Positions 1-9,838 of a stretch of 64,000 bases of DNA are shown piece by piece. This stretch comes from Salinarimonas soli. Lineage in GTDB: Bacteria; Pseudomonadota; Alphaproteobacteria; Rhizobiales; Beijerinckiaceae. Position numbers and translations under genes: made by a program. The DNA lies in contig NZ_VUOA01000033.1 of the NCBI RefSeq assembly GCF_008386575.1, forward strand, positions 62,001-126,000, in the 5' to 3' direction. How positions within the stretch are numbered: the first letter of the stretch is position 1; each line of letters begins with the position of its first letter. The notes beneath the pieces are model-generated. The model searched no databases. It had not been told where the DNA came from and saw only the letters and a list, made by a program, of their open reading frames with translations.

Positions 1-88
1 GCGCGGGCGAAATCCCGCTCCCGCAGAATCCCGCGAATAGGCCCGAATTTCGTGGATCGTTTAAACGTCAAATTGAGACGATCCCCCT

Positions 89-1306
89 ATGGACAGGTTC
101 ATGGAGGCACGTTTCATGCTCATGTCCCGGTTCGCAGGCGCTCGCGACGGCAGCGTCGCGGTCATCTTCGCGCTCGCCATGCTCCCGCTCCTCGCGATGG
201 TGGGATCGGCGGTGGACTACAGCCGCGCCTCCCGCGAGCGCGCCCTCATGCAATCCGCCCTCGACATGGCGCTCCTCGCCGGCGCGGGCTCCAGCGACCA
301 GGTGGGGACCGCTACCAAGGCCTATGCGAGCGAGCGGAGCGGCGACAAGGCTCGCTTCTGGGTGGATGACGGTGGGGTGCTGCGGGGCACGGCCGACGCC
401 ACCGTCAAGACCGCGGTCATGCAGGCCGTCGGCATCGCGACGATGCCCGTCTCGGTCAGGGGCGGCGCGAGCGTCGGGGCGGGGCGCCTGGGCAATGTCT
501 GCCTGCTCGTTCTCGTGCCCACCGGCACGGGCCTGACGATGAACTCGTCCTCCACGATCGACATGCCCAATTGCGAGGTCCACGTGCGGTCGACCGCGAG
601 CCAGGGAGCCGTGATCGTGAACTCGAGCTCGTCCCTCGTCACGAGCCGCCTGTGCGTCGCCGGGCAGATCACCCTCAACAGCTCGCCCTCGCGCCAGAGC
701 TACAAGCCGGGCTGCCAGCCCGTGAGCGATCCCTTCGCGGGCAAGCTGCCTGTTCTTCCCGCCGCGGCCACCTGCACCCACACGGACCTCGCCCTCAACG
801 GGGGCTCGAACCCGACCATCCCCGCCAACAGCGTCATCTGCGGCAACCTGAACTTCAACGGCTCGGGCACCGTCACCTTCGCGCCGGGCCTCCACCGGAT
901 CCGCGGCACGGTGAACATCAACAGCAGCATCGACGTCGTGGCGAACGGCGTGACGTTCTACCTGGAGACGTCGAGCAGCCTGCTGCAGATGAACTCCTCG
1001 ACCAAGATGGCGCTGACGCCGCCGACCTCGGGCACCTATGCCGGGATCGCGATGTTCGAGCCGCCGGGGATCGCCACGGCCTCGAACCTCAACCTGAACT
1101 CCGCCTCGGACATGCAGACGAACGGCCTCTACTACCTGCCGAGCCGCAACGTGACCCTGAACTCGTCGTCGAGCGTCCAGGCCCGCCGGCTCACCATGGT
1201 GGCGCGCACGGCCATCGTGAACTCCTCGTCCACCTGGAAGGTCGACCTCGCCGACGATCCCACCCGCCGCATCAGCGTGGGCGGCGCGATGGCCCTGGTG
1301 GAGTGA
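89..1306 (+). CDS. TadG-like Flp pilus-type protein with Asn-Ser-Ser repeat C-terminus
   Basis: The N-terminus (residues ~15-65) has the TadE/TadG-like pattern: a short charged stretch, one hydrophobic segment (VAVIFALAMLPLLAMVGSAV) and then the VDYSRA motif seen in TadG-type pilus assembly proteins. It is probably membrane-anchored and faces the periplasm. Instead of the usual von Willebrand-like C-terminus, residues ~150-385 carry about ten copies of an Asn-Ser-Ser(-Ser) turn (near residues 152, 178, 197, 237, 257, 278, 302, 337, 358, 378), spaced about 20 residues apart within alternating hydrophobic/polar strands. This suggests a parallel beta-helix. No other tad genes are visible. The ATG at 89 is the first of several in-frame ATGs (also near 104 and 116), so the exact start is uncertain. 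Confidence 0.75.
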   Translation: MDRFMEARFMLMSRFAGARDGSVAVIFALAMLPLLAMVGSAVDYSRASRERALMQSALDMALLAGAGSSDQVGTATKAYASERSGDKARFWVDDGGVLRGTADATVKTAVMQAVGIATMPVSVRGGASVGAGRLGNVCLLVLVPTGTGLTMNSSSTIDMPNCEVHVRSTASQGAVIVNSSSSLVTSRLCVAGQITLNSSPSRQSYKPGCQPVSDPFAGKLPVLPAAATCTHTDLALNGGSNPTIPANSVICGNLNFNGSGTVTFAPGLHRIRGTVNINSSIDVVANGVTFYLETSSSLLQMNSSTKMALTPPTSGTYAGIAMFEPPGIATASNLNLNSASDMQTNGLYYLPSRNVTLNSSSSVQARRLTMVARTAIVNSSSTWKVDLADDPTRRISVGGAMALVE

Positions 1307-1361
1307 TCGACGCCGGCCCGATCGCCATTGACGCGAGCGCGCGCCCCGCTAGCCTCGCGCC

Positions 1362-2600
1362 ATGATCTCGAACCATGCCTTCGGCGAGCGCGTCATGCGC
1401 CTCGTCGACGATCTTGCCCGCCACACGGACGGCCCCGGCCTCACGCGGCTCTACCTCTCCCCCGCCCACCGGGCGACGGCGGAGGTCGTGCGGGGCCTGA
1501 TGGAGGGCGCCGGCCTGCGGGCCCATATCGACGCGGTGGGCAACGTGGTGGGCCGCCATGGCCCGGAGACCGGGCCCGTCCTCCTCATCGGCTCGCATAT
1601 CGACAGCGTCGTGGACGCGGGCCGCTTCGACGGGCCGCTCGGGGTTGTGGCGGGGCTCGTGGCCCTGGAGGCGCTGGCGCGCGAAGGCGCCGACCTGCCC
1701 TTCGCCGTGGAGCTCCTCGCCTTCGGCGACGAGGAGAACGTGCGCTTTCCCACCAATCTCTCCACCTCATACGCGGTGGCGGGCCGCTACGATCCCGCCT
1801 GGCTCGAGGGCCGCGACGCGGACGGCGTGTCGGTTCGCGATGCGCTCCAGGCGTTCGGGGCGGATCCCGCGGGCGTCGCGGGGCTCGGGCGCGATCCCCG
1901 GGACGTGGTGGGCTATCTCGAGGTGCATATCGAGCAGGGGCCGGTGCTGGAGGCAGAGAACCGCCCCGTGGGCGTGGTCTCCGGCATCGTGGGGATCACG
2001 CGCCTGCGCTGCCACGTGGTGGGCGAGGCGGGGCATGCCGGCACGGTGCCGATGGCCATGCGCCGCGACGCGCTCGCCGCCGCCGCCGAGATGATCGGCG
2101 CGGTGGAGCGCATCGGCGCCCGGCGCACCGACACGGTCGCCACTGTTGGCGTCGCCCGCCCCCAGCCCGGCGCCGTCAACGTCATCGCGGCCCGGGTCGA
2201 CTTCACGGTGGACGCGCGCGCCCCCGACGACGCGGTGCGCGCCGCCATGATGACGGATCTCGAGGCCGAGTGCCGGGCCATCGCCGAGCGGCGCGGGGTC
2301 GGCTTCGGCATCGAGCCCACGATGGAATCGCCCGCGACCCCCATGGATCCGGGCCTCACGGCCGCCCTAGAATCCGCCATGGCGGCGAGCGGCCTGGCGC
2401 CCCGGCGCCTCGTCTCGGGCGCGGGTCACGACGCGGTCGCGATGGCGGCGCTCGGCCCCACGGCGATGCTGTTCGTGCGCTGCCTCGGCGGCGTCAGCCA
2501 CAACCCGGCCGAGTCGATCACGGCGGAGGACGCCGACGTCGCGGTGCGGGTGCTCCTGGAGGCGATCAAGGCGATCGGACGGGCTCGTCAGCCGAGCTGA
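1362..2600 (+). CDS. M20-family Zn-dependent amidohydrolase (allantoate / N-carbamoyl-amino acid hydrolase type)
   Basis: This 412-residue protein matches the hydantoinase/carbamoylase family of binuclear metal amidases, which hydrolyse N-carbamoyl amino acids, allantoate or ureidoglycolate. Visible metal-ligand motifs are GSHIDSV (His79), RFDGPLG (Asp90), the GDEE pair (Glu124/125) and EVHIEQGP (His189), plus GGVSHNPAES near the C-terminus. The length is typical. The exact substrate cannot be read from sequence. No other purine or pyrimidine gene adjoins it, although a RutE-like reductase lies 54 kb away. Its 3' end overlaps the convergent small membrane protein gene by 13 bp. Confidence 0.85.
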   Translation: MISNHAFGERVMRLVDDLARHTDGPGLTRLYLSPAHRATAEVVRGLMEGAGLRAHIDAVGNVVGRHGPETGPVLLIGSHIDSVVDAGRFDGPLGVVAGLVALEALAREGADLPFAVELLAFGDEENVRFPTNLSTSYAVAGRYDPAWLEGRDADGVSVRDALQAFGADPAGVAGLGRDPRDVVGYLEVHIEQGPVLEAENRPVGVVSGIVGITRLRCHVVGEAGHAGTVPMAMRRDALAAAAEMIGAVERIGARRTDTVATVGVARPQPGAVNVIAARVDFTVDARAPDDAVRAAMMTDLEAECRAIAERRGVGFGIEPTMESPATPMDPGLTAALESAMAASGLAPRRLVSGAGHDAVAMAALGPTAMLFVRCLGGVSHNPAESITAEDADVAVRVLLEAIKAIGRARQPS

Positions 2601-2953
2601 AGCCACCAGAAGCCCGCGCCGCCGATCACCACGAGGGCCGCTCCCACCCCGTTGACGAAGCGCAGCAGGCGCCGGAACGCGGCGGATTCTCCTGAGCGCG
2701 CCAGGCGCTCCTCGGCGGTGGCGGGATCGCGCAGGGACATGGCGTAGAGCCCCGGCGTGTGGCCCGAGCCCGACGGCCCGTCCTCCTCGATGCCCACCCG
2801 CAGGCTGATCACGAGCGTGAGGAGGCCAAGGAGCAGGATCCCGAAGAAGCCGAGCCAGGCGAAGGCGGACACGGCGGCGAGCGCCGCGCTCCCGGCCGAG
2901 AGGGCGATGAACAGGGTCTCGGAGCGGAGCAGGGCATAAATCCGGGAGCGCAT
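2588..2953 (-). CDS. small membrane protein, two hydrophobic segments
   Basis: This is a 121-residue protein of unrecognised family. A long hydrophobic stretch at residues ~14-53 can hold one or two membrane helices, and a further helix lies at ~103-120, ending in GFWWLQLG. Between them is a hydrophilic loop with charged residues. The ATG at 2953 was chosen because upstream extension runs into the divergent phosphatase gene. The 3' end overlaps the convergent amidohydrolase gene by 13 bp. No function is proposed. Confidence 0.6.
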   Translation of the reverse strand: MRSRIYALLRSETLFIALSAGSAALAAVSAFAWLGFFGILLLGLLTLVISLRVGIEEDGPSGSGHTPGLYAMSLRDPATAEERLARSGESAAFRRLLRFVNGVGAALVVIGGAGFWWLQLG

Positions 2954-3004
2954 GCGCGAGCGTACCACAGGAGACGCCGGATCGCCCGGCCCGGAGACCG
3001 CTCC

Positions 3005-3577
3005 ATGCTCGACCGTCGCACGTTCCTCGCCGGGCCGGCCCTCGCCGCCTTCGGCAACATGGCCCGCGCCGCGGACGAGGCCTGGGCGGCGCTGGCCCGC
3101 GGCGGCCACGCGGCGCTCATGCGCCACGCCCAGACGGTGCCGGGCACGGGCGATCCGCCGGGCTTCCGCCTGGAGGATTGCAGCACGCAGCGCAACCTCA
3201 GCGAGGCGGGACGGGCGGCGGCGGCCCGCCTCGGCGGAGCCTATCGCGAGCGGGGCGTGCGGGTCGCCCGGGTTCTCTCCAGCCAATGGTGCCGCTGCCT
3301 CGACACGGGCACCGCCCTGGGGCTCGCGCGCGTCGAGGCCGCGCCCGAGGCGCTGAACTCGTTCTTCGACGCCCGGGGCGAGGCGCAGCGGTCGACGGCG
3401 GCGCTGCGCGCGCTCCTGAGCGCCCTGCCGGCCGAGGGCACGGTCGCCGTGCTCGTGACCCATCAGGTGAACATCACGGCGCTGACGGGGATCTTTCCCG
3501 CCATGGGCGAGACCCTGGTCCTACGCCTCGATGCGGCCCAGGGCTTTCCCGTCGCCGGGCGGATCGCGGGGGGTTGA
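3005..3577 (+). CDS. histidine phosphatase family protein, exported
   Basis: The protein has 190 residues. It begins MLDRRTFLAGPALAAFG, a twin-arginine-like signal, and AARA at ~20 is a plausible cleavage region. The mature part has the branch 2-like histidine phosphatase signature LMRHAQT (RHG replaced by RHA) and a second catalytic histidine in VTHQVNI. The expected conserved motif VLSSQWCRCLDT lies in between. It should act on a phosphoester in the periplasm; the substrate is unknown. The start lies 51 bp from the divergent membrane protein gene, so the two share a promoter region. Confidence 0.78.
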   Translation: MLDRRTFLAGPALAAFGNMARAADEAWAALARGGHAALMRHAQTVPGTGDPPGFRLEDCSTQRNLSEAGRAAAARLGGAYRERGVRVARVLSSQWCRCLDTGTALGLARVEAAPEALNSFFDARGEAQRSTAALRALLSALPAEGTVAVLVTHQVNITALTGIFPAMGETLVLRLDAAQGFPVAGRIAGG

Positions 3578-3654
3578 TGGGGCTTTCCTCTCCCCTAGGG
3601 AGTGGGATGCACGAAGCGCCAGGGGTGAGGGGGTACCACGCCAATCCAGACATT

Positions 3655-3776
3655 CCCCTCATCCTGAGGAGCCCGCAGAGCGGGCGTCTCAAAGCACGCA
3701 GGACGCTTCCACAGCCGTCCGGAGACCCTGGAGCGCCCTTCGAGGCCCCGCGTTGCGGGGCGCCCCAGGACGAGGG
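3655..3776 (+). repeat. dispersed intergenic repeat family 1, copy A
   Basis: This ~120-bp palindromic element lies between convergent genes (phosphatase and the glycosidase fusion). Its outer arms are CCCTCATCCTGAGG and the complementary CAGGACGAGGG. Internal parts (GCACGCAGGACGCTTCCACA, GGAGCGCCCTTCGAGGCC) recur in the element at 10591-10716, which is inverted relative to this one. A short extra copy of CCAGGACGAGGG lies just beyond, at 3814-3825. No coding capacity is evident. It resembles the CCTGAGGAGC-type repeats common in Hyphomicrobiales. Confidence 0.8.
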
Positions 3777-3844
3777 TGGAGGCGGGGCAATCGCCGTCTT
3801 TCGCGCCTGCCTGCCAGGACGAGGGTACAGGGCGAGCGGAGCCG

Positions 3845-6022
3845 CTATTCCGCCGCGAGGGCGACGTCGTCGAGAACCCAGTCGCCGTCCGCCTCGCGGA
3901 AATAGCGGTCGATCGCGCCCTCCAGCTCCGGCAGGAGCAGGCCGCGCTCGCTGGACAGGGTGGTGTCGCGGACGGGCCCCTCGCCCGTGACGCGGACGAG
4001 ATCCGGATCGAACCCCGCCGCCACCGTGACATGGCGGGCAAGCTCGGCCCAGGACATCGAGCCCCGGTTGGCGAGATGCCAGACCCCTTGGCCGCCGTCG
4101 ATGAGGAGATCGAGGGCGCCGTGGACGAGGTCGGGGACGTAGGTGGGCGAGACCACGTCCTGGCCCGCCTCGAAGGCGCGCCCCGCGTTCACCGCGTTGA
4201 GCACCGCCCAGACGAAGTTGTGCCGGTCCCACGGGCCGAAGAACGCGCTCGTGCGGGCGACGAGCGCTCCCGGATGGGCCTCCAGGACCCGCCGCTCGGC
4301 CTCGGCTTTCGTGGCGCCGTAGACGCCGGCGGGCGCCGCGGGGTCGCTCTCGACATAAGCCGCACCCTTCCGTCCGTCGAAGACGAGGTCGCTGGAGAAG
4401 GTGAGGTAGGGGATCCCGAGCCCCGCGCAGGCCTCGGCGAGGACCGCCGCTCCGTCCGCGTTCTCGCGCCGGCAGCGCTCGGGCTCGCGCTCCGCGTCCG
4501 CGACGCGCACGTAGCCCGCCGTGTTCACCACCGCCCAGGGACGGTGGCGCTCCAGGGCCGCGCGCACGCTCGCGCGGTCGGCGATGTCGAGCTCGGCTCG
4601 GCTCGTCACCACGTGGTCGAGGCCGCGATGGTCGCACACCCGCGCCATGGCCCGGCCCAGCGTCCCCGTGGCGCCCGTGACGAGCACGCGGCGGGGCACC
4701 GCGACGCGCACGCCCGACCCCGCGGCCCGGCCCTTGGGCCGGTAGAAGCGCTCGTCGCGCCACCACCAGCCCGCCCGGTCGAGGACGGGATGGTCGTAGG
4801 CGCCCGTCTTGGCGAGGGACTCGGCGGCGTGGGCGAGCGCCGTGCGCCGGGGCGCGGGCCCGCGCACGTCGAAGGGCCCCGCCTCGTAATGGCCGCGCCG
4901 CTGGGTGAGCAGGCTCGACCAGTCCATGGTGCCGAACAGGGTCCAGATCGTGACGCCGCGCATGTCGACGCCCTCGTCGCGCACCGTGTGGGCCGCGTTC
5001 CAGACCTCGACGAGCCAGCGCAATTGCTCGTCGCGCGAGCAGCCGTGATGCACCTCCGTGATGGCGATCGGGCGGCCGTAGCGCGCCCAGGTCTCGCGAA
5101 GGCGCGCCGCGAAGCCGATCTCGCTCTCGGGCAGATGGACCCGCACGGCCTCGGCGTCGGCGTAGCGGTGCCGGCCGTTCCCGCCCCGATGGTGCTCGGG
5201 ATAGCGGTCGAGCCGCTGGTCGAGATAGCGGTCGCTCGTCAGGTAATGGTTGATGCCGAAGATGTCGGGCGCCCCGTCGCCGTCGCGCAGCAGGGCGAGG
5301 TCCGCCTCCGGCACGCCGGCGTCGAGGAAGGTCCGCCAGAAGCGGTGCCCGGGCCCGACCCGACCGCACAGGAGATCGAAGGTGAGCCAGCGGCGCTCGT
5401 TCTCGTACTCGGCCTGGTAGGCGAGCGTCGGCGTCGAGAAGATCTTGCCGAGGTCGTCGGTCTGGACGAGCTGGGCCGTCGGGTTGACCCGGCGGATCGC
5501 CCGCATGGCGAGAAGCGTGGCCTTGCACTCGACGACGAGCGCCCGCAGGAACGTGGCCTCGTCGTGCCCGTGCGGATACCAGTGCCCGTAGAGCCCCGAG
5601 AAGCGCGCCGTGGTGAGGGGCTCGTTCACGGGGGTCCACAGGTCGACCCAGGGGTAGCGTTCCGCGACGCGAGCCGCATAGGCCGCGAACAGGTCGGGGA
5701 AGGCGGGATCGACGAGGCTCGTGTAGCGCGGTCCCGAGCCGTGGTGGACCAGGCCCGCGATGGGCCTGATCCCGAGCGCGCGCAGCTGCGCGAACCGCTC
5801 GTCGTGCCAGCGGAAGTCGCACCGCTCGGGATGGTCGGGCGCCACGCTCTCCCATAGGACGGGATAGCGCAGCGTCCGGATGCCTAAGCCCGCCACCAGG
5901 TCCAGGTCGCCGGGCCGGTCGCGGTGACCGGTCTCGGCGAGCTGGTCGCGATAGTCGTCGCCGACGCGCGCGATGGTGCATTCGAGCCCGCCCCAGAGCT
6001 CGATCGGTTGTCGGTCCGCCAT
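3845..6022 (-). CDS. fusion of family 1-like glycosidase and dTDP-4-dehydrorhamnose reductase-like SDR
   Basis: This 725-residue two-domain protein has a glycoside hydrolase 1-like N-terminus (~1-430). It keeps both catalytic glutamates: TPVNEP (Glu134, acid/base) and ITEVHHG (Glu323, nucleophile). The C-terminus (~445-725) is an RmlD-like extended short-chain reductase with VLVTGATGTLGR at 446-457 and the YxxxK pair Tyr568/Lys572. RmlD reduces dTDP-4-keto-rhamnose, but the sugar used here is inferred only. With glf and a glycosyltransferase upstream on the same strand it suggests synthesis or remodelling of a surface glycan. It has no signal peptide, so it is presumably cytoplasmic. Confidence 0.85.
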   Translation of the reverse strand: MADRQPIELWGGLECTIARVGDDYRDQLAETGHRDRPGDLDLVAGLGIRTLRYPVLWESVAPDHPERCDFRWHDERFAQLRALGIRPIAGLVHHGSGPRYTSLVDPAFPDLFAAYAARVAERYPWVDLWTPVNEPLTTARFSGLYGHWYPHGHDEATFLRALVVECKATLLAMRAIRRVNPTAQLVQTDDLGKIFSTPTLAYQAEYENERRWLTFDLLCGRVGPGHRFWRTFLDAGVPEADLALLRDGDGAPDIFGINHYLTSDRYLDQRLDRYPEHHRGGNGRHRYADAEAVRVHLPESEIGFAARLRETWARYGRPIAITEVHHGCSRDEQLRWLVEVWNAAHTVRDEGVDMRGVTIWTLFGTMDWSSLLTQRRGHYEAGPFDVRGPAPRRTALAHAAESLAKTGAYDHPVLDRAGWWWRDERFYRPKGRAAGSGVRVAVPRRVLVTGATGTLGRAMARVCDHRGLDHVVTSRAELDIADRASVRAALERHRPWAVVNTAGYVRVADAEREPERCRRENADGAAVLAEACAGLGIPYLTFSSDLVFDGRKGAAYVESDPAAPAGVYGATKAEAERRVLEAHPGALVARTSAFFGPWDRHNFVWAVLNAVNAGRAFEAGQDVVSPTYVPDLVHGALDLLIDGGQGVWHLANRGSMSWAELARHVTVAAGFDPDLVRVTGEGPVRDTTLSSERGLLLPELEGAIDRYFREADGDWVLDDVALAAE

Positions 6023-6058
6023 GCTTCTGTCAGCCTCCGTTGGTGCGCCCGCCTCCCC

Positions 6059-7213
<1,155 letters not shown>

Positions 7214-7218
7214 AGATT

Positions 7219-8451
7219 TCACTCCGCAGGGGTGGCAGCGTAGGCAGGCGCGACGGTGCCGGCGCGGGCGCGCTGGCGGGCCGGGGGCTCGTCGCCGAGC
7301 ACCTTGGCGATCTCGCCGTCCATGGCGGCCCAGGTCTTGTCCCAGGAACCGGCCGCGAGGTGCCGGTCGACGCGGGCGAGCCAGGCCTCCCGCTCCTCGG
7401 GGCTCCTCGCCATGAGGCCCTCGACCTTGGGCACCACCTCCAGGGGGGTCATGGCGATCTCGACGAAGCCCCGCTCGCCGTAGGGGCGCACCACGTCGGT
7501 GATAGGGGTCGACACCACCGGCAGGCCCGCCGCGAGGAACTCGGGCGTCTTGGTGGGGGAGATGAACCGGGTCGCCTCGTTGATGGCGAAGGGCATGAAG
7601 CCCACGTCCCAGGCGCCGAGATAGCGGGGCAGGTCCTTGTAGTCCCGGCCGCCGAGCCAATGGATGTTGGGGCGCTGCGGCAGGCCGGCGGGATCGATCT
7701 TCACCACGGGGCCGATCATCACGAAGTGCCAGTCGGGGCGCAGGTCGGCGCACTGGCCGACGAGCTCCACGTCCATGCGCTCGTCGATGACGCCGAAGAA
7801 GCCCAGGCGCGGATGCGGGATGTCGCGCAGCTCCGCGGGCTCCTCCGTCTGGCCCCGCGCCTTGGCGAAGTGGGCGGCCTCGATGGACGAGGGCAGGCCG
7901 TGCACGTTGCGGTGGCGCGAGCGCTTGGCCTCGTAGAGGCTCATGCCGCCCGTGAACACCACGTCGACCCGCTGGAACAGGCTCTCCTCGAGGGCGAGGA
8001 GCTCAGGCGACGCGCCCTTGAAGGCGGCGAGCTCGTCCATGTTGTCGTAGACGCAGGCGTCGCAATCGAGCTCGCTCGTGAAGGCGAGCGCCATGGGGGT
8101 GTAGTACCAGAAGACCCGGGGCGAGCCGGTCTCGCCCTCCAGCAGGCGCCCGACGAGGTCGCGCTGGGCGAGGATCGTCTCCTCGTGGGACAGGCCGTGC
8201 GGCAGGATCGGCGCCGCGATCGTCACGCCGCCAGGGCGCTCCGAGACCTCCATGTGCGGGGTCGCCCCGTCCCGGAAATAGGGCTCCTCCACCACCAGGA
8301 CGCGGTAGGTCTGGGCGGCCCGGCTCAGCAGGTGCTGCGGCCGCTGCCACACGAAGTCCCAGCGCAGATGGGAGAAGCAGACGAGGAGGGGTCGTTTGGA
8401 GTCGATGCGGAGGGAGTCGGAGGCAGTCGAGGCGGTAAAGCGCTTCGGCAT
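7219..8451 (-). CDS. glycosyltransferase family 1-like protein
   Basis: This is a 410-residue GT-B-type glycosyltransferase. The N-terminus reads LLVCFSHLRWDFVWQRPQHL, a pattern found in transferases next to glf in rhizobia. The C-terminal donor-binding half has FMPFAINEATRFISPTKTPE followed by LAAGLPVVSTPI, the usual E-x7-E-like region. The ATG at 8451 is preferred over a GTG at 8478 because AGGGGA precedes it at good spacing. The stop lies 5 bp before glf, indicating an operon. It probably transfers a sugar, possibly galactofuranose, to a lipid or polysaccharide acceptor at the inner membrane. Confidence 0.85.
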   Translation of the reverse strand: MPKRFTASTASDSLRIDSKRPLLVCFSHLRWDFVWQRPQHLLSRAAQTYRVLVVEEPYFRDGATPHMEVSERPGGVTIAAPILPHGLSHEETILAQRDLVGRLLEGETGSPRVFWYYTPMALAFTSELDCDACVYDNMDELAAFKGASPELLALEESLFQRVDVVFTGGMSLYEAKRSRHRNVHGLPSSIEAAHFAKARGQTEEPAELRDIPHPRLGFFGVIDERMDVELVGQCADLRPDWHFVMIGPVVKIDPAGLPQRPNIHWLGGRDYKDLPRYLGAWDVGFMPFAINEATRFISPTKTPEFLAAGLPVVSTPITDVVRPYGERGFVEIAMTPLEVVPKVEGLMARSPEEREAWLARVDRHLAAGSWDKTWAAMDGEIAKVLGDEPPARQRARAGTVAPAYAATPAE

Positions 8452-8708
8452 CGCGAAGGGTCCCCTGTGAACGGGCACAGTCGATCGATCGGATCGAAAA
8501 AATCCGCGCGGGCGACGGGAGGCTTGATGGTGGATCAGCCTGGATGGTGGAGACCTCAGGCGAGATCACAGCGTTAACGCGACCTTTGCGATACGGTTCC
8601 CTTTCGGGCGGGTGACTTGCCTGCCCAGGCAGGGCGTTTCACGTCTCCTTACGGCAACTGACGCGGCTCTCGGGCGGAACCTGCGGCGATTGCGCTCGGT
8701 TGTCGGGT

Positions 8709-9710
8709 ATGAGCGCCGCTCCCCTGGACATACCGCCGTCCCCTCTGGGGGGCCACGCCGATTTCGACCTGCCACCGGTTCTCGTGACCGAGGGGGGCGA
8801 GCGGCGCGCCGTGGGCATCGAGGTGGAGTTCGCGGGCCTGAGCGCCGAGGGCGCCGCGGCGGTGATCCAGAACGCGCTCGGCGGCGCCATCGAGCAGACG
8901 GACCCGAACGCCTTCCGGATCATCGGCACGTCGCTCGGCGACCTCGAGGTCGAGATCGACAGCCGGATCCTCCATCCGAGCAAGACCCGGCACAACGTCA
9001 TCGCGGAAGTGGGCTCGCGGGTCGCCTCCTGGCTCGGCTCGGCGACGAGCCACGTCATCCCCTGCGAGCTCGTCACGGGGCCCCTGCCTATGGACCGGGT
9101 GCACGAGTTCGACCGGGCCGTGGACGCCCTGCGCACGGCCGGCGCCCGGGGCACCCAGGACGGCGCGCTCTACGCCTTCGGCCTCCATTTCAACCCGCAG
9201 GCGGCGGGTGCCTCCATCGACGCGATCCTCCCCGTCCTGCGCGCCTTCGTCCTCCTCAACACCTGGCTTCGCCGGCAGGTGGCCCCGGACGCCACCCGCT
9301 CGCTCCTCGGCTTCGCCGATCCGTTCCCGGCCGACTACGTGCGCCGCGTCGCAGATCCCGCCTACAGGCCGGACCTCGCGGCCTTCATCGACGATTACCT
9401 CGCCGCGAACCCCACCCGGAACCGCGACCTCGACCTCCTGCCCCTTCTCACCCATCTCGACGAGGCGCGGGTGCGGGCCGTGCTGCCCAACGAGAAGATC
9501 GGCAGCCGCCCCACCTTCCATTACCGCCTGCCCGACGCGCGGGTGAGCGATCCGGGCTGGAGCATCGCGCCCGAGTGGAACCGCTGGGTGGCCGTGGAGC
9601 GCGTCGCGGCCGACGCCGAGCGCCTGGATCGTCTCGGCACCGCCTATCTCGGCTTTCCCGGCGACGACAAGAGCTGGGCCGACCGCGCCGAGCGGCTCGC
9701 CTTCGCCTAG
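8709..9710 (+). CDS. amidoligase family protein (COOH-NH2 ligase)
   Basis: This 333-residue protein resembles the Amidoligase_2 family, relatives of glutamate-cysteine ligase that form amide bonds between a carboxylate and an amine using ATP. It has the strand RRAVGIEVEFAGL (36-44), with acidic residues as in the metal/ATP site, then GTSLGDLEVEIDSRIL, ELVTGPLP and the glycine/histidine block LYAFGLHFNPQ. The ATG at 8709 is preferred over an upstream TTG at 8700; no strong ribosome site is seen. The next gene in the same direction is a class I amidotransferase. Known amidoligase gene neighbourhoods pair the two, suggesting synthesis and trimming or amidation of a small peptide or cell-wall molecule. 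Confidence 0.8.
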   Translation: MSAAPLDIPPSPLGGHADFDLPPVLVTEGGERRAVGIEVEFAGLSAEGAAAVIQNALGGAIEQTDPNAFRIIGTSLGDLEVEIDSRILHPSKTRHNVIAEVGSRVASWLGSATSHVIPCELVTGPLPMDRVHEFDRAVDALRTAGARGTQDGALYAFGLHFNPQAAGASIDAILPVLRAFVLLNTWLRRQVAPDATRSLLGFADPFPADYVRRVADPAYRPDLAAFIDDYLAANPTRNRDLDLLPLLTHLDEARVRAVLPNEKIGSRPTFHYRLPDARVSDPGWSIAPEWNRWVAVERVAADAERLDRLGTAYLGFPGDDKSWADRAERLAFA

Positions 9711-9838
9711 GGCGGCCGGCGCGCAATCCCGGGAGGGCCATCACCGATGAGCAATTCGAGCGCGGGGAGCCACCTTCGAGATCGTCGTGATCGCCTGAGG
9801 CGGGCCGTCCCGCCGGAGCGCATCCGGGGGAGGCCCGC

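Noticed and set aside
150-1250. tandem DNA repeat or CRISPR-like array in the TadG-like gene
   Set aside because: The repetition is at protein level (NSS turns), with variable codons and spacing; no direct repeat/spacer pattern exists.
8615-8640. CCTGCCCAGGCAGG palindrome as an operator for the amidoligase
   Set aside because: Short GC-rich palindromes are frequent by chance in this composition and no promoter element adjoins it.
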